DNA of 64,000 nt, taken from contig SVNA01000001.1 of NCBI GenBank assembly GCA_015067145.1, forward strand, positions 186,001 to 250,000, written 5' to 3'. The position numbers and the translations under genes were made by a program. This DNA comes from Oscillospiraceae bacterium. Its GTDB lineage: Bacteria > Bacillota > Clostridia > Oscillospirales > Ruminococcaceae. The notes under the pieces were generated by a model that was not told where the DNA came from, made no database searches, and saw only the letters and a list, made by a program, of their open reading frames with translations. Each line of letters opens with the position of its first letter. Within the stretch, counting starts at the first letter, position 1. Of this stretch, positions 58,134-64,000 are shown piece by piece.

Positions 58134-60761
58134 ATGAGTAAAAAATTCGTTTATCTGTTCAGCGAAGGCAACGGCAGTATGAAAGAGCTTTTGGGCGGTA
58201 AAGGTGCCAACCTTGCTGAAATGACAAGACTTGGCATGCCTGTTCCAATGGGCTTTACTATCACAACCGAAGCATGTACAGACTATTATGAATCCGGCAA
58301 AAAAATCAGCGATGAAATTGAAAGAGAAATCTTCCAGTATCTCGAAAAACTTGAAGCTATCACAGGCAAGGAATTCGGCAACCCTGAAAACCCTCTGCTC
58401 CTCTCCGTTCGTTCCGGTGCAAGAGCATCCATGCCTGGTATGATGGATACAATCCTCAACCTTGGTCTCAATGATGAAGTTGTTGAAGGCCTTGGCAAGC
58501 TTACAAACAACCGCCGTTTTGCACTTGATGCATACCGCAGATTTATTCAGATGTTCTCTGATGTTGTTATGGGTATTCCAAAATCCCTCTTTGACGAAGC
58601 TCTGGAAAACCTTAAAACAGTAAGAGGCATTGAATACGACCACGAAATGTCCCCTGCTGATCTTGAAAGCCTTGTTGCTTCCTTTAAAGCTATCTACGAA
58701 AAGGAAATCGGCGAAGCTTTCCCTAAAGAACCAAGAAAACAGCTGCTCAGTGCAGTTAAGGCTGTTTTCTCCTCCTGGATGAATACACGTGCTGTTTACT
58801 ACAGAAGAATGAACGATATTCCTTCCTCCTGGGGTACAGCTGTAAACGTACAGTCCATGGTATTCGGTAACATGGGCAATGACTGTGGTACAGGTGTTGC
58901 GTTTACACGTAACCCATCCACAGGTGAAAACAAACTCTACGGCGAATTCCTTATGAACGCACAGGGCGAAGACGTTGTTGCAGGTATCAGAACACCACAG
59001 TCCATTGATGAACTTGCAAAGGTTATCCCTGAAGCATACAACCAGATTATCCAGATTGCAAGAACACTTGAAAAACACAATCAGGATATGCAGGACCTTG
59101 AGTTTACAATCGAAAAAGGCAAGCTCTATATGCTGCAGACAAGAAACGGCAAACGTACAGCTCAGGCTGCTATCAAAATTGCTGTTGATATGGTTAACCA
59201 GGGTCTTTGCTCCAAAGAAGAAGCTATCCTGAAAGTTGAACCAAGCCAGCTTGACAGCCTGCTTCACCCACAGTTTGCTCCTGCAGCACTGGCAGATGCA
59301 ACAGCTGTTACAAAAGGTTTGCCTGCATCCCCTGGTGCAGCAGCAGGCCGTGTATACTTCAACGCTGAAGATGCAAAAGAAGCTGCTATCAAACGTAACG
59401 AACCTGTTATCCTCGTTCGTGTTGAAACAAGCCCTGAAGATATCGAAGGTATGGCTATCTCCAAAGGTATCCTTACTGCCCGCGGCGGTATGACAAGCCA
59501 CGCAGCTGTTGTTGCACGTGGTATGGGCCGTTGCTGTGTATCCGGCTGTCACGACCTGCGTGTTGATATGGACAACAAGATTGCTTACTTTAAAGATACA
59601 GCTGTTAAAGAAGGCGACTTTATCTCCATCGACGGTTCCACAGGTAAAGTTTACCTGACAAAACTTCCAACAATCGAAGCTACACTCAGCGGTGACTTCG
59701 CAACATTTATGAGTTGGGCTGACGAAATCAGAAGCCTTAAAATCAGAACAAACGCTGACAATCCTAAAGATGCACGTCAGGCACGTCTCTTTGGTGCAGA
59801 AGGTATCGGTCTGTGCCGTACAGAACATATGTTCTTTGAAAAGAACAGAATTCTTGCAATGCGTCAGATGATTCTTGCAAAGAGCAAAACAGACAGAGTT
59901 ATCGCCCTCAACAAACTGCTCCCAATGCAGCAGGAAGACTTTGAAGGCATCTTCAGAGAAATGGACGGTCTGCCAGTTACAATCCGTTTCCTTGACCCAC
60001 CGCTTCACGAATTTGTTCCACACGATGAAGACGAAATTGCTGTAACAGCATACGAAATGGGTATGAGCTTTACAGAACTTAAATCTGCAATCAAACACCT
60101 GCACGAAGCTAACCCAATGCTTGGCCACCGTGGCTGTCGTCTTGCAGTTTCCTACCCTGAAATTGCTCAGATGCAGACAAAAGCTGTTATTCAGGCTGCT
60201 ATCACTGTAAAACACGAAGGCAAAACAGTTGTTCCTGAAATTATGATTCCTCTGGTTTGTGAAGCTGCTGAACTTAAGTTTGTTAAAAACATCGTTGACA
60301 CAACAGCTAAACAGGTTATGGAACAGTATGGCGAAGAAATCGAATACAAGGTTGGTGCAATGGTAGAAATTCCACGTGCTGCTTTGACAATCGACGTTAT
60401 CAGCAAATACTCCGATTTCTTCAGCTTTGGTACAAACGACCTTACACAGACAACATACGGTCTTTCCCGTGATGACGCCGGTCAGATTCTTGATGACTAC
60501 TACAAAAACAGAATCTTTGAAAGCGACCCAACAGCTAAACTTGACCAGGCTGGCGTTGGTAAGCTTATCAAAATGGCTTGTGGCTGGGCTAAAGAAACAA
60601 AACCGGAAATCAAACTTGGTGTTTGTGGTGAACACGGCGGCGACCCTGTTTCCATCCAGTTCTTCCAGAATGCAGGTCTCCAGTATGTTTCCTGTTCTCC
60701 ATTCCGTGTGCCAATCGCACGTCTTGCAGCTGCACAGGCAAGAATCAGAAGTGATAAATAG
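58134..60761 (+). CDS. ppdK: Pyruvate, phosphate dikinase
   Basis: 875 residues, standard PPDK length. KGANLAEMTRLGMPVPMGFT begins the ATP-grasp domain; GGMTSHAAVVARGMGRCCVS holds the phosphoryl-carrier His456; LDPPLHEFVPHDEDE, MLGHRGCRLAVSYPEI and the C-terminal GTNDLTQTTYGLSRDDAG form the PEP/pyruvate barrel, ending FGVCGEHGG-like LGVCGEHGGDP. It interconverts ATP, phosphate and pyruvate with AMP, pyrophosphate and PEP; in anaerobes it serves glycolysis or PEP formation. Perfect GGAGG site; single gene with terminator. The codons are strongly biased, as expected for high expression. Confidence 0.97.
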   Translation: MSKKFVYLFSEGNGSMKELLGGKGANLAEMTRLGMPVPMGFTITTEACTDYYESGKKISDEIEREIFQYLEKLEAITGKEFGNPENPLLLSVRSGARASMPGMMDTILNLGLNDEVVEGLGKLTNNRRFALDAYRRFIQMFSDVVMGIPKSLFDEALENLKTVRGIEYDHEMSPADLESLVASFKAIYEKEIGEAFPKEPRKQLLSAVKAVFSSWMNTRAVYYRRMNDIPSSWGTAVNVQSMVFGNMGNDCGTGVAFTRNPSTGENKLYGEFLMNAQGEDVVAGIRTPQSIDELAKVIPEAYNQIIQIARTLEKHNQDMQDLEFTIEKGKLYMLQTRNGKRTAQAAIKIAVDMVNQGLCSKEEAILKVEPSQLDSLLHPQFAPAALADATAVTKGLPASPGAAAGRVYFNAEDAKEAAIKRNEPVILVRVETSPEDIEGMAISKGILTARGGMTSHAAVVARGMGRCCVSGCHDLRVDMDNKIAYFKDTAVKEGDFISIDGSTGKVYLTKLPTIEATLSGDFATFMSWADEIRSLKIRTNADNPKDARQARLFGAEGIGLCRTEHMFFEKNRILAMRQMILAKSKTDRVIALNKLLPMQQEDFEGIFREMDGLPVTIRFLDPPLHEFVPHDEDEIAVTAYEMGMSFTELKSAIKHLHEANPMLGHRGCRLAVSYPEIAQMQTKAVIQAAITVKHEGKTVVPEIMIPLVCEAAELKFVKNIVDTTAKQVMEQYGEEIEYKVGAMVEIPRAALTIDVISKYSDFFSFGTNDLTQTTYGLSRDDAGQILDDYYKNRIFESDPTAKLDQAGVGKLIKMACGWAKETKPEIKLGVCGEHGGDPVSIQFFQNAGLQYVSCSPFRVPIARLAAAQARIRSDK

Positions 60762-60798
60762 TTGCATTTTCTGATTTTATATCACCATAATATACATA

Positions 60799-60831
60799 AA
60801 GCTACGCATTTTAGAATGAAATGCGTAGCTT
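60799..60831 (+). terminator. Terminator of ppdK
   Basis: 13-bp stem AAGCTACGCATTT / AAATGCGTAGCTT with a 7-base loop, then ATTTTATTT. Confidence 0.85.
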
Positions 60832-60967
60832 ATTTTATTTATGCATTTTTAACAAAATTATCATATTAACACCTTGATACTATTGACATTTTGTATTAAA
60901 CTTATAAGTAAGATAGCAATTATTATGTCCTGATGCGATATTTTTTATTATAAACGGAGGTAGCCCT

Positions 60968-62668
60968 ATGAAACTTGTAGTTGTAGGCGGTGTGGCAGGC
61001 GGAGCATCCGCAGCTGCCCGTGTCAGAAGACTTGATGCACACGCAGAAATTGTTATGTTTGAAAGAGGTGAGCACGTTTCCTTCTCCAACTGCTGCCTGC
61101 CATATCATCTGAGCGGTGCAGTTGAAAACAGCGATGCTCTTGTGCTTATGAATCCTGAAAAATTCAAAAAACAGCACAATATTGATGCAAGAACAAACAG
61201 CGAAGTAATAGATATCAAACGTGCCGAAAGAAAGGTTGTAGTAAAAAACCTTGCAAGCGGCGAAATATATGAAGAATGCTATGACAAGCTGGTGCTTGCC
61301 CCTGGTGCAAACCCAATTATGCCAAAGAGCATCTCTGGCATTGACAGACCAAATGTTTTTGCGGTAAGAAATGTAACAGATATCCGTGCAATCAAAGCAT
61401 ATATGGACAAGCCTGAAACAGAAAATGTTGTGGTTGTAGGCGGCGGATTTATCGGTGTTGAGGTTGCAGAAAACCTTAAGGAAGCAGGCAAAAATGTAAG
61501 CCTTATTGAAGGAGCAGACCAGATTATGGCTCCGTTCGACTATGATATGGTGCAGATTCTTCATAAAGAGCTTGATGACAACGGTGTTGAACTTTTCCTT
61601 TCCAGTACAGTTACAGCTATTGAAGACGGCTTTGTAAAAGCGGTTAAATACGGAGAAGAATTTACAGTTAAAGCTGATGCTGTTGTTATGGCAATCGGTG
61701 TTGCCCCTGAAACAAGCCTTGCAGTGAAGGCAGGCCTTGAAATAGGTGAAACAAGAGGCATAAAGGTAAACCATCACTATCAGACAAGCGACCCTGACAT
61801 CTACGCAGTTGGCGATGCTGTTGAAATTTTCAATGCACTTACACATAAACCTGGCAGACTTGCACTTGCAGGCCCGGCACAGCGTCAGGCCCGTGCAGCA
61901 GCAGACCATATGTACGGACTGCACCACAACAATAAAGGATATATAGGTTCTTCCTGTATCCGTGTATTCAGTCAGAATGCAGCATCCACAGGCCTTAACG
62001 AGAAGGCAGCAAAAGCAGCTGGCTTCAACTGTGACAGCGTAATGGTTATACCAAACGACAAGGTTGGCCTTATGCCTGGTGCACACTATATGACATTCAA
62101 ACTTGTGTTTGAGGTTCCTACAGGCCGTATTCTCGGTGCACAGGCAATCGGTATGGGCTCAACAGACAAGCGTGTTGATGTTATTGCCGCAATGATAACA
62201 ATGGGTGCAACACTGGAAGACCTTAAGGAACTGGAACTCTGCTACAGTCCTGTGTTCGGCACAGCAAAAGATGTTGTAAACTTTGCAGCAACAGTGGGGC
62301 TTAACATTCTTTACGGCAGATTTAATCAGGTACATGTAAGCGAAGTGAGAAACCTCGTTGAAAGCGGAGCATACATTGTTGACGTGAGAGAAGAAAACGA
62401 ATTTGAAGCAGGACACATTAAAGGTGCATATAACATTCCTCTGAGCCAGCTGGAAGAAAGAAAAGGCGAAATTCCAAAGGATGTGCCTGTATATCTCCAC
62501 TGCCGTTCCAGCCAGAGAAGTTACTATGCAATCTGCAGACTGCAGAGCTATGGATACACCAATGTTACAAATATCAGCGGCTCCTTCCTTGGTATCAGCC
62601 TTTATGAATACTTTAATGACAAAAAACTTGGCCGCACACCTATTGTGACAGAGTATAATTTTAAATAA
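60968..62668 (+). CDS. CoA-disulfide reductase-like flavoenzyme with C-terminal rhodanese domain
   Basis: 566 residues. N-terminal FAD site VVVGGVAGGASAAARVRRLD; the redox motif is SFSNCCLPYHLSG with Cys42 at the CoADR active position and a second Cys beside it where the family usually has Gly or Ala. NADH site VVVGGGFIGVEVAENLKEAG, then AVGDAVEIF. From about residue 455 a rhodanese domain ends with DVREENEFEAGHIKGAYNIP and the Cys512 loop YLHCRSSQRSY. Such fusions reduce CoA disulfides or persulfides. GGAGG site; followed 85 bases on by the C_GCAxxG_C_C gene. Confidence 0.93.
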   Translation: MKLVVVGGVAGGASAAARVRRLDAHAEIVMFERGEHVSFSNCCLPYHLSGAVENSDALVLMNPEKFKKQHNIDARTNSEVIDIKRAERKVVVKNLASGEIYEECYDKLVLAPGANPIMPKSISGIDRPNVFAVRNVTDIRAIKAYMDKPETENVVVVGGGFIGVEVAENLKEAGKNVSLIEGADQIMAPFDYDMVQILHKELDDNGVELFLSSTVTAIEDGFVKAVKYGEEFTVKADAVVMAIGVAPETSLAVKAGLEIGETRGIKVNHHYQTSDPDIYAVGDAVEIFNALTHKPGRLALAGPAQRQARAAADHMYGLHHNNKGYIGSSCIRVFSQNAASTGLNEKAAKAAGFNCDSVMVIPNDKVGLMPGAHYMTFKLVFEVPTGRILGAQAIGMGSTDKRVDVIAAMITMGATLEDLKELELCYSPVFGTAKDVVNFAATVGLNILYGRFNQVHVSEVRNLVESGAYIVDVREENEFEAGHIKGAYNIPLSQLEERKGEIPKDVPVYLHCRSSQRSYYAICRLQSYGYTNVTNISGSFLGISLYEYFNDKKLGRTPIVTEYNFK

Positions 62669-62753
62669 CCGATAATATCGGTGCATATACTGTAATTGAC
62701 CGGATTGTGTGTATATCCGGTATATATATAAATTTTAAATGGAGGAAATAATT

Positions 62754-63215
62754 ATGGCAGAAAAAATGACAGTTGAAAAAGCAGCAGGTATTTTGGGACA
62801 GGGTTTCCATTGTTCACAGTGTGTAATGTTCCATACAGCTGAAGCTCTTGGCATGGACGAAAAACTGGCTCTTAAAATGACAGGCGGCCTTGGCGGCGGT
62901 TGCTTCCATGGTGATGTTTGCGGCGCAGTTAGTGCAGGTGTTGCATCTCTTGGTCTTAAATATGGTTACTGTGAACCAAACTCCGCAGAACAGAATGCAA
63001 TCCTTATCAGCAAAGTAAACGAACTTGAAGCACGTTTCATCGAAAAGAACGGCAGCATCGTATGTAAAGATCTTCTTGGCGGCTTAAGCTTTGCAATTCC
63101 TGAAGAAGCAGAAAAAATTATGGCAAATGGTCTTGAAGGTCCAATCAAAAATTGCCCTAAATACTGTGCAGATGTTTGCGAAATTCTCGACGATATGATT
63201 GACGAACTCAAATAG
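62754..63215 (+). CDS. C_GCAxxG_C_C family cysteine-rich protein
   Basis: 153 residues from ATG 62754 (GGAGGA site; an in-frame ATG 15 bases earlier is unlikely). Ordered Cys pattern: FHCSQCV, GGGCFHGDVCGAVSAGV (the GCAxxG-like core) and KNCPKYCADVCEI at the end, which names the family. The cysteines probably bind a metal or a redox cluster. It is often near electron-transfer or sulfur genes; here it follows the rhodanese-CoADR gene. Confidence 0.9.
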   Translation: MAEKMTVEKAAGILGQGFHCSQCVMFHTAEALGMDEKLALKMTGGLGGGCFHGDVCGAVSAGVASLGLKYGYCEPNSAEQNAILISKVNELEARFIEKNGSIVCKDLLGGLSFAIPEEAEKIMANGLEGPIKNCPKYCADVCEILDDMIDELK

Positions 63216-63275
63216 TATTCCGATTACATATCCCGAAAAATAATATTTAAAATCAATTACTGCTAAAAAACAAAC

Positions 63276-63309
63276 ACGGCACCGGATATCTGTAAGTATC
63301 CGGTGCCGT
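63276..63309. terminator. Bidirectional terminator
   Basis: 13-bp stem ACGGCACCGGATA / TATCCGGTGCCGT with an 8-base loop and a T-run; separates the convergent Cys-rich and GNAT genes. Confidence 0.9.
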
Positions 63310-63319
63310 ATTTTTTATT

Positions 63320-63841
63320 TTACAGTCTTTTTTCAAGGCATACAAGGTTTACACCCGGTATACCATTGAATACACAAGGTACAATGGAGACTTCTTTATA
63401 TCCCAGTTTTTTGTAGAGTCTGCGTGCGATTGTATTTCTCTCATTGGTATCCATACGCAGCTCTCGGCAGCCGTTTTCCAAGGCATGCTGCTCATAAAAT
63501 GCAACCATCTTTGTGCCGATGCCATTCTGCTTACAGGATGGACTTACAACAAGTGTATGAAGTACCATAATTTCATCTTCCTCCGCTTCAAACTCCCAGT
63601 TTGCTTCTTCGTAGATTGGGCCCTGATACTGATTGATAATTGCTGCAGAAACTATTTTGCCGTTATCTTCTGCCACAAACAGCCAGTCTTTTTCCAGTGC
63701 ATTCTGTGCAGTTGATTTTACGGGGTATACGCCCCTTTCCCAGCCTACAACAAGGTTGCCTTTTTCTATTTCGCTGTGAATTTCTTCGTAGATTTTTGCA
63801 ACTGCATCTACATCATTTGCAATTGCTTTGCGGATAATCAT
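63320..63841 (-). CDS. GNAT family N-acetyltransferase
   Basis: 173 residues. MIIRKAIANDVDAVAKIYEE opens a typical GNAT; LVVSPSCKQNGIGTKMVAFY is the acetyl-CoA motif A and NTIARRLYKKLGYKEV motif B. Substrate unknown. GGAGG site. Cytosolic, single domain; 42 bases after the partial YitT-like gene on the same strand. Confidence 0.9.
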   Translation of the reverse strand: MIIRKAIANDVDAVAKIYEEIHSEIEKGNLVVGWERGVYPVKSTAQNALEKDWLFVAEDNGKIVSAAIINQYQGPIYEEANWEFEAEEDEIMVLHTLVVSPSCKQNGIGTKMVAFYEQHALENGCRELRMDTNERNTIARRLYKKLGYKEVSIVPCVFNGIPGVNLVCLEKRL

Positions 63842-63883
63842 ATCAAAACCTCCGTAAAGATTGTATTGTATGGTGAATTTTAT

Positions 63884-64000
63884 TACAGAATGTCGCGGAA
63901 ACCTTTGCCCATAACTTCGCTTGTGTTTGTAATCATTGTAAAGGCATTTGGGTCGATGGACTTTACCATTGTCTGCAGTTTGATAGCCTGGCGTTTGCCC
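63884..64000 (-). CDS. YitT/DUF2179-type protein, C-terminal end (runs off window)
   Basis: The minus strand reads GKRQAIKLQTMVKSIDPNAF then TMITNTSEVMGKGFRDIL and TAA. The closing EVxGKGFR motif is that of the C-terminal DUF2179 domain of YitT-family membrane proteins; the membrane part lies outside the window. Confidence 0.7.

Noticed and set aside
58116-60767. 883-codon open frame antisense to ppdK
   Set aside because: It mirrors ppdK end to end, is very rich in Cys and Phe, has no ribosome binding site and matches no family. It arises because the highly expressed sense gene avoids codons whose complement would be a stop.

Overview
The window looks like a chromosomal segment from a low-to-moderate GC Clostridia-type Firmicute. 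This rests on an alaS T-box leader, a type III glutamine synthetase, pyruvate phosphate dikinase, a citrate lyase operon, a YnbB-type PLP enzyme, half-size TauE/SafE proteins, a PrdX-type editing protein, GGAGG-like ribosome binding sites and Rho-independent terminators after most units. A family-level placement (perhaps Oscillospirales) is a guess. I see no prophage, insertion sequence, CRISPR array or plasmid gene.

Layout. 1-882: a proC pair on the minus strand, one copy degenerate and broken by a 5-bp tandem duplication. 1-3.6 kb plus: TPR / DUF4037 nucleotidyltransferase-like / DUF4125 operon of unknown function. 3.7-9.9 kb minus: AtuA-family protein, DUF4387 protein, sodium:solute symporter, TRAP-type large permease and a small membrane protein, with a GntR/HutC regulator upstream and a palindromic candidate operator. 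10.2-18.1 kb: two sodium:alanine/glycine symporters, the second behind a tandem glycine riboswitch, with TraX, peptide deformylase, AlbA_2, PrdX and a surface 5'-nucleotidase between them. 18.3-23.5 kb: flavin reductase-like protein, M24 peptidase, YnbB-type enzyme, acetyltransferase and murD. 23.7-27.6 kb: a beta-helix lipoprotein and glutamine synthetase III. 27.6-34.3 kb: cobO and citDEF-citC-citXG with a divergent LysR regulator.

34.3-45.1 kb: a GT-C-like membrane protein, an anion permease, an RNase M5-like Toprim protein fused to a HAD phosphatase, holA, a ComEC with a degenerate C-terminal domain, a HIT protein, and alaS with its T-box. 45.2-45.8 kb is a purine-rich, stop-riddled stretch that looks like gene decay. 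45.9-57.7 kb: CPBP protease, two MATE pumps, a tightly overlapped MaoC-SDR-acetyltransferase operon, GlsB, tRNA-Pro, a cytosolic parvulin, a split TauE/SafE exporter, GH42 beta-galactosidase, DUF2284, MntP and two tRNA-Ser. 58-64 kb: ppdK, a CoA-disulfide reductase with rhodanese domain, a C_GCAxxG_C_C protein, an acetyltransferase and the end of a YitT-like protein.

Together the genes suggest an anaerobe living on amino acids and organic acids: glycine/alanine import, citrate cleavage to acetate and oxaloacetate, PEP/pyruvate interconversion by PPDK, and ammonium assimilation by GSIII. The less understood pieces most worth attention are the TPR/DUF4037/DUF4125 operon, the AtuA/DUF4387 transport cluster, the Toprim-HAD fusion and the MaoC-SDR-acetyltransferase operon.
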